Positions 20,647-31,660 are shown, numbered from the stretch's first letter. The stretch: 64,000 nucleotides of DNA from Symbiodinium natans (GCA_905221605.1 CAJNDS010000324.1:659640-723639); one strand, 5' to 3'. The notes: generated from the letters alone by a model not told the origin. Numbers and translations: made by a program.

Positions 20647-23600
20647 ATGCCTTCTCCCAAGCGATGGCTCCAACCTTCCTCGGATGGTGGACAGAATGGT
20701 GGAGCTGGAAGTGGTGCAGCTGAGTCTCTGGGTGAAAGGGCGGTGCTGGAAGAGGTAATGCCTGGCGCTGAAGAACATCTGGATGAAGCCTCGGTTGCAG
20801 AAGGCCCCAATGTGGGTATGAATCCCAATGTGGATATGGTTAGCAATGCTGAAGCTGAAGGACGAGCTGTTGTATCGCCAAAACCTGGGGAAAAGAGAAA
20901 CTGGGACGCGACTGGCGGTATAGACCGTGAAATGGAGGTGACCGTTTTACGCGTGTTGCACAAGCATGGGCCGTCGACCTCAACTTCGGGACGAATGGTA
21001 GATCAAGGGTCTCAGACCAGTCTGAGTGGAGAAGTGCTGCAAGCTGCCAGGAGACCTCTGAACAAGATTGGGGGATCCCTCGGCGAGTTCCCTGGGTGGT
21101 GGAAGCGGTTATGAACAGAAGGGTGCGGACAGCTTTGAAGCTGCACCAACTGCTGACTACGCCATGGGGGAGGAGGAGATCTTACAGATGGAGGCTGAAA
21201 GGTTGCGCCAGTTGTCAGAAGAAGCGGATGAGACGCGCCAAGTCTCTGGAGTGGATGGTTTTCAGAAAGACGAGCATCTGGTTCAAGCGTGTGATGGGAC
21301 AACTTGGGAGTGGCATATCCACGAAGATGGGAGACAGTATTACTACTGCCTGGATACGCAGGAAAGCAAGTGGACGCCGCCGGATGTAGGTGAAAAGGTG
21401 AAAAGCGACAAAGTGGCTGGGTCTCCTTCGGGCAATGGGCTGGAAGTGGAGACTGCACTGGGTCCTTCATCGACTACACCGACACCTGAGTCTACGAAGG
21501 CATTCCAGGGTAGTGTAAATAGTTTAGGTGAAAAAGATTTTTCCTCTACTATTGGGGATAGCGGTCTTAGGGATGGTGGCGACGCCCAGACCTCGGGTTC
21601 TCCTGACGAGGAAGGAATTTCTGGATTCCGAGCAGACATGGCGGGAAGGAATGGAAGCACTTTCTGAGGGTGTCGCAGCGGTGAAATCTGTGGATCCGGT
21701 GGAAAAAGTTCCCAATGCGGAGGTGGATGCTGTGTCGGCTACAGAAGAGCGAGTGGTGGATAAGGTATCTGGCCTTCAGGAGGGTGGTCCTGAAGATCTG
21801 GATGACGGAGGGAAGAAGTCGTGCGTTACGACTGAGGAGGTCTCTCCGTTTGGTGCCAAGAATCCTGCCATTCAGGGGAAAAAAGAAGCTTCTGAAATAG
21901 CTGGAGACACGGTTGATCTGAAAGATGAGGCCTGGAGCGCCAATGAAGCGCGGGTCAATGTGCCAGATAGTACCTGGAGTGCAAAGGAGGCACAGGTTGA
22001 GGCGCATGTGGTTTTATGTTCCGCGGACGACTGCAACAATGGGGCGCAGGTCTCCGTAGTAGCCAACGATGGAGGCTCACAGGTGGACGCACTAGTGCAG
22101 CTTGAAGTTGGTGTCGAGGAACAGAATGACGAAGGCTACACCGGAGCCAATGCGGCAGCTGTGGTCAACGATAGTGGTGATTCTCTTTTGGAAACCATGG
22201 AGCCAAAGGAGCCTGCGGTGGAAGAAAATGTGCCTACCGCGGATGACCAATCCAACAGCCCTGCAGTGGAAGAAAATTTGCCTGCTGCAGAAGGTTTGAC
22301 AAAAGACTCCAATGGTGGGTCCACTCCCAGGAAGGGGGAAGTATTGCCGTCTGAAAGCTTGCCGGAAGTCGACACCGAGCGAACTGTAACAGATGAGGCA
22401 AAGCCATTGGCTGGAAAAGAGGATGGTCCTGAGCTCCAGGAGCACAAGGTGGATGAGCTTGTGGGACTCGTGGAGCAGGACAAGCAGCTTGCCCCCAAGG
22501 TGGAAACAAGGGACGTTCCGGGAGCCGAAGAAACAATTCCGGTTTCTGAAGAACCAACGAAGAAAGTGCCCAAAGAGGGAGCCTTGGATACACCTGGGAA
22601 GAGGAGGACTCCTCTTCGACGCTGCGCAAATGGAAAGACAGCGGCTGGGGTACGTGGTGGACAGATTCATGGTACGCTGGTCAATGGTACCAAGGTTCCG
22701 ACGGTCAATGGGACTGGAAGTCGGAAGAATGGCAGTCCCGCGAGTGGTTTGCTGATCCAGGATTATCTTCTGAGGAACAAGAGGAAGCCGTGCAGAAGCA
22801 GCTCTGTGGAGAGAAAATTTATAGAGCACTCCTGGAGAGTGGGAAAACTGAAAATGATTACTTGAGCAAGATCACCGGGATGCTGCTGAGTCGTCGGATG
22901 GACGAGGTTAGAGAGTTTGTGGCAGATCCTGCGTTAGCGGAAGAAGAAGCTCGAGTAGCCTACAATATCCGGTGCGATGAAAAGTGGAAGCCCGATGGTA
23001 CAGAATGTGCAGGTTTGGAAAAGACAATCACCTTTTCCCGAAAGCAGTACCACAACGCGCTCTACGAACTGGCACGTAAGAAAAGGAGATTTAGTGGACC
23101 AGTCGTGGGTGAAGCGGTGGCAATGTTGCTAAGCCAAGGCAAAGATGAACTTTGGAATGCGCTTTGGCTGGATACCAAGCGGTTTTTGCAGGAGCTTGAT
23201 GGTGCAGTTGAAGTTATGAGTAAGAGGGAAAACAAGCCAATGGAAGCCTACATGGATCCAGATCAGTATAAGAAGGCTCACATGACGCCAAGAACTGTGT
23301 CACCAGGATACAGCAAGCTGTGCAAGTTCTTCAATCAGGGAAGGTGTCGCAATGGAGATGAGTGTTCCTATGAACATCGTCGTTATGGTGAAGGTTGGCC
23401 AGGAGGAGGACCAACTGAGCCAAAGAACAGCCAAAAAGCTGGAGATGAGGATGGGAACATTGGTGACCCTCCTACAGAGGAAGGCACAGTTGATGAGGCA
23501 CAGCAGGAGCGGGAGGATTCAGCCTTCAGAGCCAAGTACAACTTTGGTAAAGGTGCATCAAAGGGTGAGCCTACGTTGGGTGAGCCAAAAAGGCAGCTGT

Positions 23601-24073
23601 GTCTGTATTACAATCAAGGTGGTTGCAAGTTTGGGAGTTCATGCAGGTATCTTCACGACGATGAAGCAGTATTGGAAGGGACTTGGGAACCCGGCAAAGC
23701 TTGGGACAATGCTTCCAGGAAGGCACTACGGGACGCAGGGTTCCACCATTGCTGTTTCGATTATTACCTCAGAGGACAGTGCCGTAAGCGGTTCAATACT
23801 TGCAGATTTTCCCACGACGAGATGACAGATGAGCGGCTGGCGCACCTGAAACATGTGGCAAATGTGGCCAATCAGGTCCGGTTTGAAAAAGAGAGAGGAT
23901 TGGAGATTTCGGACAGGAGTACTTTTCAGCCACCTGCAAGTGGGGGAGCTGAATCTTCATCCTCCTCAGCACCACAAGCGTTGCAAATGACCAATGTGTC
24001 AAAGAAAGCAGGTGAGGTTGATACGCTGGATGGAGCAGATGGAGATGTACAAACCCTGAGCCTCGAATATTGA
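20647..24073 (+). pseudogene. Retroelement ORF1: WW-domain and triple CCCH zinc-finger protein, frameshifted and interrupted
   Basis: The reading starts at ATG 20647 and needs three frame changes, near 21068-21114, 21528-21667 and 22546-22660. The frames together encode an acidic, low-complexity protein with a WW domain (about 21294-21390; TWEWHIHEDGRQYYY and SKWTPP), a tryptophan-rich stretch (about 22600-22760; GWGTWWTDSWYAGQWY) and three CCCH fingers with spacings CX7CX5CX3H, CX7CX5CX3H and CX8CX6CX3H (about 23321-23376, 23599-23656 and 23750-23815). WW domains bind proline-rich peptides and CCCH fingers usually bind RNA, so a Gag-like RNA-packaging role is likely. The 3' end is cut by the DNA transposon; the stop now used lies within its left end. 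In the uninterrupted element the frame would have ended at TAG 37233-37235. The shifts could be decay or sequence errors, given the near-identical LTRs. Confidence 0.75.
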
Positions 24074-24086
24074 TTACAATCAATAT
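24054..24086 (+). repeat. Left terminal inverted repeat of the CACTA-like element
   Basis: The inner 20 bases ATATTGATTACAATCAATAT are themselves an inverted repeat of 9-bp arms, a likely transposase binding site. The TIR overlaps the artificial stop codon of retroelement ORF1. Confidence 0.85.
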
Positions 24087-24260
24087 ATGGGAGGGTTTTT
24101 GTATTGATATTGATTTTTGTGTCTTGTGTTGATTAAATCAATATGAGCCATATTGATTTCATTGTGTTGGACATATTGATTTTTGCTTCTGGTCATATAT
24201 TGATTTTTTGGGTCGTTTAGCTTGGTTTTCATATTGATTTTTGTTGGGTGTTTTTTGTGT
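24087..24260 (+). repeat. Left subterminal repeat region
   Basis: About seven TATTGAT or ATCAATA words occur in both orientations, including the module AATCAATATGAGCC followed by CATATTGATT, which is also found near the right end. CACTA elements typically carry such transposase-binding subterminal repeats. Confidence 0.75.
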
Positions 24261-24477
24261 GGAAACAAGGGTTCTGTCATGGCTGCAAGGGCTCATGTCT
24301 TTTGCAAGCATGCATGTGGCATGGCATGTCTGTTTGTACAAGCATGGGGGTCATGGCATGATCGCTTGGCCTGCCGTCCTCGCAAGGTAGTATTTTGCTC
24401 GAACCTGACCTCGAACCCGACTGTTAGATCGCTGCAACTTCCCTTGCGAAAGGGGTTTGCCTTGTGAAAGGCATTGC

Positions 24478-25554
24478 ATGGCAAAGGCCAGAGGTGGTGC
24501 AAGACACAGAAGCAAGACCATGCTGGAGAGTGGTGCTGTTTTCAAGTGCTTGGAACAGCACACAGACATCGTCCGTGACTTCAGGGGCTACGAGACATTG
24601 TCCCGGAACTCTGGGGTGGACTGGAAAGCCCTCATGCACTGCCTGCCCCTTGTAGAAGGGTTGCTAGGCCTTTGCTCAAAGGCAGAAGTGCACCCCTTGC
24701 CCTTGCGACAGGGCCTTGTGCAGCTCCTCACCACCAAGCCGGACCTCAACAAGACTCGTTTCAATGGCTCGACTTGGGTGCAGCTGCGAGCGGAGAGGGT
24801 GGTGGTGCTGCTTAACCATGTGCGAAAGCTCGCCCGGGACCCAAAGGCCGGCAATGCCATCTGCAAGCTTAGTGGGGTGGAGTATGCCAGACTGATGGAT
24901 GTCCTGCAGATGGTGACCTTCGATGACGAGCCCTTGGAAAAGGCCCAGACGACAAGTGCAGCCTCGAAAAAGGCAGCGTCCTCGGCAAAGGGTGCCCGAA
25001 GCACATGCTCTGTGAAGGTGACATCGAGGAAGCTTACCAGGGCTGTTTCCGAAGACGATGATGGCTTTCCGAAGATGCTGGCCAGTCCAGAGAAGCCTTC
25101 TGGATCCCGGGACCTGGCTCCCAGGAGCCTTTTGCGACCTGGGCACAGGGCTCGAGCCTTGCAAAAGGCAGACTCTGGTGGAGGCGACTCCATCGAGCCC
25201 CCCAGCACGATGCCTGGAGAGATGGTTCGCGAGAAGCTTGGCTACAGCAGGCAGCCCTTGCCAAAGGGCAAAGCGATGAAGCGACCTGTAGCTTCCCTGG
25301 CCGGGACCTCGAAAAAGGTCCGAAAGCCTTGGGCGAAGCTGTACCAGGTGAATGCTGCCTCGCCTCGTCGGGTGTACATCACTGGGAAGAAGGAAGGTGA
25401 CGACAAGGCCCATCTGGTGGTGGAGATCTCGCAGGCCCGGAGCTGTCACTTCAAGCAGATCGCGAAGCGACTGCTGTCTGCCTTGAAAACGGAGCACCTC
25501 ACCAAGGCCGAGGCTCTGCAGCTCAAGGCATCTCTTTTGAAGGAGTATGGGTGA
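24478..25554 (+). CDS. 358-aa protein of the CACTA-like element, unknown function
   Basis: A single open frame runs from ATG 24478 to TGA 25552-25554. I chose this start because the earlier in-frame start would be a TTG inside a hairpin. The N-terminal half (roughly residues 20-150) is helical and leucine-rich. The middle (roughly 160-275) is basic and Ser/Lys-rich. The C-terminal 80 residues (from about KPWAKLYQVN through RVYITGKK to ALQLKASLLKEYG) look like a compact basic domain. By position next to the left end it could be a DNA-binding accessory protein, as TnpA is in plant CACTA elements, but I recognise no family. Hairpins lie upstream (24441-24454, 24459-24472), inside (24647-24660, 24668-24683, 25255-25268) and after the stop (25575-25588). 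Confidence 0.7.
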   Translation: MAKARGGARHRSKTMLESGAVFKCLEQHTDIVRDFRGYETLSRNSGVDWKALMHCLPLVEGLLGLCSKAEVHPLPLRQGLVQLLTTKPDLNKTRFNGSTWVQLRAERVVVLLNHVRKLARDPKAGNAICKLSGVEYARLMDVLQMVTFDDEPLEKAQTTSAASKKAASSAKGARSTCSVKVTSRKLTRAVSEDDDGFPKMLASPEKPSGSRDLAPRSLLRPGHRARALQKADSGGGDSIEPPSTMPGEMVREKLGYSRQPLPKGKAMKRPVASLAGTSKKVRKPWAKLYQVNAASPRRVYITGKKEGDDKAHLVVEISQARSCHFKQIAKRLLSALKTEHLTKAEALQLKASLLKEYG

Positions 25555-25642
25555 TGGCCTGTAGATCTCGAGACCCCTTGCAAAAGGGCTTGCAAAGTCT
25601 CTCTACCCTGCAGCACTTTCAGATTGTGCAGCTTCGTGGCAA

Positions 25643-25813
25643 AACGGTTTCGCGATGTTTGCTGTGGCTCGTGCAGTTTTGTTCAGACGGAATGGGCAGG
25701 TGTGTTGGGACATGTTACACCCACAAACGGTTTTGTGATGCTTGCTGTGGCTTATGCAGTTTTGTTCAGACGGCAATGGGCAGGTGTGTTGGGACATGTT
25801 ACACCCATGACAC
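25643..25813 (+). repeat. 83-bp tandem duplication downstream of the 358-aa gene
   Basis: A segment containing GCAGTTTTGTTCAGACGG and GGGACATGTTACACCCA occurs twice with period 83 and about 90% identity by eye. Confidence 0.85.
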
Positions 25814-25935
25814 ACACACACACACATATGTATGTATCGTTTCTTTTGCAAATATGTGATATGATATATATATATATATATGTGTGCAAAACTGAAATGT
25901 GTATAATAGTCTTATATACATATATATACATATAA
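25814..25935 (+). repeat. (CA)n and (TA)n microsatellites
   Basis: CACACACACACA at about 25813-25828, (AT)n at about 25863-25881 and further TATA-rich sequence run up to the internal inverted repeat. Confidence 0.9.
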
Positions 25936-25941
25936 AATATT

Positions 25942-25974
25942 GATTGTAATCAAAATTCGAGGCTGAGGGAATAG
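25942..25974 (-). repeat. Internal third terminal inverted repeat
   Basis: Read on the minus strand it begins CCCTCAGCCTCGAATTTTG and continues TTACAATCAATAT, with two mismatches to the left TIR at 24054. It is oriented as a right-hand end and is followed by AAT. It would close a 1.9-kb element around the 358-aa gene. Confidence 0.75.
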
Positions 25975-27093
25975 GTTTCGGGTTTAGGGTTTAAGCCTTA
26001 GGGCCAAGGGCTTAGGGTTTAGGATTTAGGGTGGGTTTAGGGCTGAGGGCTGAGGGTTGAGGGTTTAGGGCTTAGGGTTTAGGGTTTAGGATTTAGGGGG
26101 TTATGATTTTTGATATCCCACCTCGGCCTTGCAAAAGGCCCGCTCTCTCTGTATCTCTGTCTGTCTGTCTGTCTGTCTGGGTGCGTGTGTGTGTGTGCGG
26201 CGGGACCCCACCACTGAACCCTGAACTCCCTAAAGCTTCAACCCCCCAAAAAAATTCAAGCAAAACCCGAAACTGGACCCTCCTCTACACCCTAAACCCT
26301 TGCCCCGAGGTTCAGCCCCAAACCATGCACTCCCTCGCCCAAGGGTTCAGTTGGTGGAGGGTTCGGATTGAGGGCTTGGAGTATTGATCGAGGGCTTAGG
26401 GTCTTGAGATTCAGGCAGTTGATGGTTTGGGGTTGAGGGCTTAGGGTCTCTAATCCTGAGCCCTACACCCGAGACCCGAAACCCTGAGCCCGAAACCCTG
26501 ACATTGAGGCAGTCGGTGGAGGGTTTCGGATTGAGGGTTTGAGTATTGATCGATCTCTAATCCTGAGCCCTATACCCGAGACCCGAAACCCTGAGCCCGA
26601 AAACCTAAGCTGCCTGAACCCCGAACCTTAAACTGCAGATCCTCATAAACCCTACCCTAGGCTTTCAATAGTCTCCCATATATGTATATTTCTGCCCCCG
26701 GAACCTTAAACCCTAAACCTCAAGCCCTAAACCCCAAACCCTAATCTGATTCTGTTCTCCCGCGCCCGACCAGGCTCACGAAAGGGGGAAGGGGACCCGA
26801 GCCTAGCCCCTTAAACCTTACAGTAAACCGAAAGCCTCAACCTTAAAGCCCAAGTACATGCACAGAAATATTGTATATAGATGCAACACCTGAACCCCAG
26901 AGGTTCAATAGCAGATCTTAGGATCCGAAACCCTGAAGCCGACACCCTGAACCTATAGCCTAGACCCGACAGCCTGACCGAAAACGCTAAAGCCACCTGA
27001 ACCCTTGACCCTAAACCCTAGAGCCCCGTAACCCCTAAATCCTAAACCCTTAACCTCGTAGATGTTCCATGTTCTAGCAGAAGAGAGAGACAC
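25975..27093. other. Telomere-like repeats; no gene recognised
   Basis: Degenerate TTTAGGG patches (about 25978-26100 and 26380-26440), a GTCT/GT microsatellite (about 26145-26200), a hairpin GGCCTTGCAAAAGGCC at 26125-26140 and a duplicated block containing GAGCCCTA and CCCGAGACCCGAAACCCTGA (about 26455 and 26565). It may hold upstream intron sequence of the next gene. Confidence 0.5.
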
Positions 27094-28108
27094 ATGAAAT
27101 ATATATATATATATAAGTCTCCCTTGCAAAAGGGGTGCCTCCTCGAGTCCCTTGTGAAAGGGACTGCCCTTTCGCAAGGGCGCGCCGTGTCTGGCGCTCG
27201 CGAGCCTCACCGTGCTGGCCCTGGTCAGAACCGGCAAGGCCGACCTGCAGGCACGGGCACGACGAGCCGAGCCAGGCAGGAGAGGAGGCGAGACCAGGCT
27301 GCCGACCAGTTGGAGAACGACGTCTGGCACTGGTGGAACAGCTGGTGGACCGACCGCGACTGGCGGTGGGAGGCTGCACGGGGCCCTTCTCCCTTGCAAA
27401 AGGGATTCAGGGTTTCAGGGTTCCAGGGTTGTTGCTTTTTGTTTTGTTTTAGGGTTTTAGGGTGTTGGGTTGGAGGGTTTATGTGTTCTACTGTTTAAGG
27501 GCCTGTAGGGTTTTAGGGTTGGCTCCTCAGCCCTGAACCCCTAAGCCCTAGACCCTAAACCCTAAAAACTCCCTGTAGGACTTCCCGGCCCGGCGGGAGC
27601 ACAGAGAGGAGCGAGCACGATCCCGGGACGATCGTGAGTGGACCTGGACACGAGACCACGGCTGGCAGCATGTTGGTGGGCAAGCACCCTTGCAAAAGGG
27701 TAAAGGCAAGGGCCAGCCCAGCCAGCCCAGACAGCCCAGCCAGCCCAGGCAGCCCAGCCAGCCCAGGCAGCTCAGCCAGAGGCGACTCAGCCAGCAAAGC
27801 CCCGCCCAACCACCCTTGCCAAAGGGTTTGATGCCCAAGGCCGCCGTCAGTCTGGGCATGCCGAAGGCCATCGCCAAAGACCCCCCACCCAGGGCTACCG
27901 GCAAGGCCTGCCCGCCCAACAAGTCGCCTCCAGGCAAGGCCCCTGCAAAGGCCATCCCGGCCAAGGCCCCTCCTAAGAGGCATGCTGGCCTGTCCAAACC
28001 TGAACCTTAAACCCCTCCTCCCAAACCTTAAACCCTTAACCCTCAACCCTCAAGTTTAGCTAGGGTTTAGGGTTTAGGGTTTAGGGTTTAGGGTTTAGGG
28101 TTTAGGGT

Positions 28109-28140
<32 letters not shown>

Positions 28141-29116
28141 GGTGTAGGGTTAACCTTGAACCCTAAGCCCGGAACCCTAAACCCCGAACCCTAACCCTGG
28201 AGGATGGATACAGATGATGCTTCTTCTCTTTCCTCTGGGCCACTGGCACCCTCGGAAGAGGGTCTGGAGCTGCTGAACCCGGAGCAGCACATCCCTGTAA
28301 CCGTGGCCATTGCCAACCCCTTGCAAAAGGGGATCTGTATTGACTGGCACAACGTCTTGCAGTTCGGCAATGAAACCTACATCAGGGACCTGACACTTGA
28401 ACCAGCAATGCTTTTTTGTTTTCTGTGTAGGGGTTAGGGTTTAGGGTTAAGGGTTAAGGGTTTAGGCTTTAGGGTTTAGAGTTTAGGGTTTAGGGTTTGG
28501 GGTTTGGGGTTTGGGGTTTAGGCGTTAGAGTTTAGGGTTTGGCTTTAGGGTTTAGGGTTTAGGGTCTAGGGTTTAGGGGCCTGGGTCTAGGGGTCTGCTG
28601 TACTGCAGGACAAGGAGAAGACCGCCTTCAAGAAGCTGCTGGCCTGCCATCGCTACCGAGTTTGGGTCATTTCGATGACTGGCAGAAAGCGACAGAGGTC
28701 GAGACTGGTCTTACTGTGGAAGCCGTTTTGTACTCCTATTCTATGGGTCCTCCATATAATACACCACCCTAGTAGCCCATAAACCCAGAACCCTTAAACC
28801 CTAAACCGGGAACCAGCCCAGGACGGAGAGACTGCTGCAGCAAGTGCTGGCACCACTGAGGGCTGCCTTTCCCGGGACGCTGGAGGGCTGGGAGGTGGTG
28901 ACCCAGCGAACTGGCTCAGGTGGCAAGGTCCACAGTGCCCTTGCAAAAGGGCTGAAGATGTTGGTGGACGACAACCAAGAGATCTGCCGGGAGGCCTCGA
29001 GGATGGGCATGGAGCTGTACCCCATCACCACCAAGCACATGAGGCACTCCTGGTGGACCGGGACGAAGTACACCGACCTGACTGCCGTGGTCGAGGAGCT
29101 TCTCCAGCCCCCTTGA
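27094..29116 (+). CDS. Five-exon gene of about 428 codons: Trp-rich basic N-terminus and HAD-like C-terminal domain
   Basis: Exons 27094-27411, 27579-27979, 28203-28386, 28609-28697 and 28822-29116 join in phase to one frame ending TGA 29114-29116. Introns of 167, 223, 222 and 124 nt start GT, GC, GA and GT and end TAG, GAG, CAG and CAG, each before GA. All four are made largely of telomere-like or CCCTAAA-like sequence. Exon 1 contains DVWHWWNSWWTDRDWRW. Exon 2 has a similar WTWTRDHGW stretch, a QPSQPR-type repeat and a Lys/Pro/Ala-rich tail. Exons 3-5 carry IDWHNVLQ, VWVISMTGRK and KMLVDDNQEICREA, which resemble HAD-fold phosphatase motifs I, II and IV, but the first aspartates are not in a full DxD. 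The start is uncertain because the first codons lie in a TA repeat. Six hairpins lie in its exons. Confidence 0.65.
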
Positions 29117-29245
29117 AAAAGGGGTAGTAGTATTCTTTTGAGCACCCCTTGAAAAGGGGAAGTAGTCTCCCCTGGAAGAAGGGGTGGTAGTTTTCTTTTG
29201 GGCGCCCCTTTAAAAGGGAAAGTAGCCTCCTTTGCATGAAAGGGG
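29105..29245 (+). repeat. Tandem cluster of CCCCTT...AAGGGG hairpins at the gene end
   Basis: Five hairpins with variable loops occur in about 140 bp (29109-29124, 29145-29159, 29169-29184, about 29205-29218 and about 29228-29243), separated by related spacers with GTAGT and TTCTTTTG. The first overlaps the stop codon of the upstream gene, so the cluster would lie in its 3' untranslated region. Confidence 0.8.
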
Positions 29246-29770
29246 ATATGATGTGCCGTACGTTTTCGGTTTTTTAAAATATATAAAGCATATCTAGGGT
29301 TTGGGGTTTAGGGTTTAGGGTGTAGGATTTAGGGGTTTAGGGGTTTAGGGGTTTAGGGGTTTAGGGGTTTAGGGGTTTAGGCTTTAGGGTCTAGGGTATA
29401 GGTTTTTGTATTATATAAGCGGGTGGGCACAGCATTCCTGGGCATACTAGGTCCACCCTGAGCTTAGCTCAGTTGAGCAGCGACCGAGCCCGCCAAAAGA
29501 TGGACATCGTCTGGATGTAGGGTATAGGGTTTAGGCTGTAGGGTTTAGGGTTTGGGGTGGGGTGTAGAGTTCAAGGTTCTAGGGTTTGGGTGTTGGGTTT
29601 TCGGGTTAGGGGTTTAGGGTTCAGGAGTTTAGGGGTTTAGGGTCTCAGGGTTTTGAGGACTCAAGGGTTCTGGGTTTTGTCTTCTGCTGTTTTGGGGCCT
29701 GGGGCTCATGCAGGAACCCTCAAGCCCAAACCCTAGAACCCAACGCCCCGAACCCTAAACCGCGAGCCCC
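29246..29770 (+). repeat. TTTAGGG and TTTAGGGG repeats with short unique islands
   Basis: Clean TTTAGGGG octamers (six units) lie at about 29333-29383. The rest is degenerate. A unique island at about 29405-29515 has no recognised domain. Confidence 0.75.
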
Positions 29771-30355
29771 AAAACAGAAGGGTTTAGGGCAGGGTTTACG
29801 TTTGAGGGTTTGGGGATCAGGGTTCCCGAAAGGATTAGACCGACACCCCAAACCTGAAGCACTGCAACCCTCGACCCGAAACTCACCCTCAAAGCATCCA
29901 ACACTGAAAGCCCTAAACCCTAAACCCCAGACCCCAAACCCCAAACCCTAAAACCAAACCCCAAAACAGAAGGGTTTAGGGCAGGGTTTACGTTTGAGGG
30001 TTTGGGGATCAGGGTTCCCGAAAAGGATGACACCCACACCCCAAACCCTGAAGCACTGCAACCCTCGACCCGAAACCCACCCTCAAAGCATCCAACAGTG
30101 AAAGCCCTAAACCCTAAACCCTACACCCTAAACCCTAAACCCCAGACCCCAGACCCCAAACCCTAAAACCAAACCCCAAAACAAAAGGGTGTAGGGCAGG
30201 GTTTACGTTTGAGGGTTTGGGGATCAGGGTTACCGAAAGGATTACACCGACACCCCAAACCCTGAAGCACTGCAACCCTCGACCCGAAACCCACCCTCAA
30301 AGCACCCAACACTGAAAGCCCTAAACCCTAAATCCTAAACCCAGACCCCAAACCC
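29771..30355 (+). repeat. Three tandem copies of a 190-215 bp block
   Basis: Blocks beginning AAAACAGAAGGGTTTAGGGC start at 29771, 29963 and 30178. They share GTTTACGTTTGAGGGTTTGG, GAAGCACTGCAACCCTCGAC and a CCCTAAA tail. Copy length varies with the number of CCCTAAA words. Confidence 0.9.
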
Positions 30356-30436
30356 CAAACCCAAAAGGTCCCTTTTGAAGTTCAGGTTGAGGGTCTGTTG
30401 TATGATTGTGGATACTGCAGTAGCACCCCAAAAAAA

Positions 30437-30628
30437 CACGTAAAAAAAAACACACACACACACATGATGAAACATGATGAAACATGATGAAACATGATGA
30501 AACATGATGAAACATGATGAAACATGATGAAACATGATGAAATATGATGAAATATGATGAAAATACAGGATTTCATCATATTTCATCATGTTTCGTCATA
30601 TTTCATCATGTGTGTCTTTTTTTACGTG
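30437..30628. mobile_element. Fold-back element built on an ATGATGAAAC repeat
   Basis: The left arm starts CACGTAAAAAAAAACACAC and continues as about nine ATGATGAAAC-type units. The right arm is the inverted form, ending GTGTGTCTTTTTTTACGTG. The 190-bp block is therefore a near-palindrome with a short right arm. The open frames across it are repeat artefacts. Confidence 0.75.
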
Positions 30629-30639
30629 ATTACTTTGGT

Positions 30640-31660
30640 TTTCGTGGTGGTTTAGGGTTCAGGGTTCAGGGTTCAGGGTTCAGAGTTTAGGATTTAGGGT
30701 TTCGGGTTTACGGTGTTTAGGGTTCAGAGCTTGGGGCGCTTACGGCGTTTAGGCTGCTTAGTGTGTTTACGATTTGGATTTTGGGTTTAGGCGTGGGATG
30801 TTTGCGGTGTTTAGGCTGTTTGGGGTGTTCAGGATTTGGGTTTAGGGTTTAGGCTGGAATCCCTAAACCCTAAACCGCAACCGGACCCTTCAAGTGGCCA
30901 AGGCCCCGCCCAGCCCTTGTGAAAGGGCAAGGTGTGTGTGTGTGTGTGTCTCTCTGTCTGTGTGTCTGTGTCTCTGTCCGTGTCTGTCTCTCTCTCTCTC
31001 TCTCTCCCCTGCTGCCCTTGTCAAAGGGAAAGTTTTTTGTTTAGATTTATATACATATATATATGTAGTTATCTAAATGATATAAATAAATATAAATATA
31101 AATATAAATATAAATATAAATATATATATATATATATTTATTTATATACATATACTCTATGTCTATATGTACATACAGATATTTATAGATCGAGATATGG
31201 CGTGCTATATTATGTATAGAGCACACACACATATACAGTCTCAACCCTAAACCCTAAACCCTAAACCGTATAAGGTATAGGGTTGAGGGTTTAGGGTTTA
31301 GGGTTTAGGGTGTGCATGACATGCAGCACACCTGCCCACAGGAGACTGCTGGATTGGGAGGGACGGGTGGGGGGGAGGGCAGAGGGTTTTGGGACTTGGG
31401 GCTTCGGCCTTAAGGGGAGGTGCTGCAGGCACTTAGTACGGTTGAAGGTTTGACAGTTCTAGGGCCTACGGTTTGATGTTTCGGGTTTTCGGTTTGGGGT
31501 TGAGGGTTGAAGGCGTTTAGGTTCGGTAGGCCCTTGGGACATTTTTTACGTTCCCTTGCTGGGTTTCAGAGGAGCCAGGTATATTTTTCACAGGGTTTTA
31601 AGGGCAATCCTAGTGTTTCAGCCAGCCCTGAAGGTTTTAGAGTTTCCGCGGGGCAGCCTT
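30640..31660. other. Degenerate telomere-like repeats, GT/CT and TA microsatellites
   Basis: About 30650-30860 is degenerate TTTAGGG. Hairpins GCCCTTGTGAAAGGGC (30913-30928) and CCCTTGTCAAAGGG (31015-31028) flank a (GT)n/(CT)n tract, which suggests a small decayed exon, but no frame is convincing. TATAAA-rich microsatellite runs to about 31225. Opposed CCCTAAA and TTTAGGG patches follow at 31236-31318. Confidence 0.6.

Noticed and set aside
22092-22829. 245-codon minus-strand frame inside retroelement ORF1
   Set aside because: Shadow of the plus-strand coding sequence; the plus strand has the WW and CCCH domains.
30335-30589. Frames encoding His-Val-Ser-Ser-Cys-Phe repeats
   Set aside because: Encoded by the ATGATGAAAC decamer array of a fold-back element.
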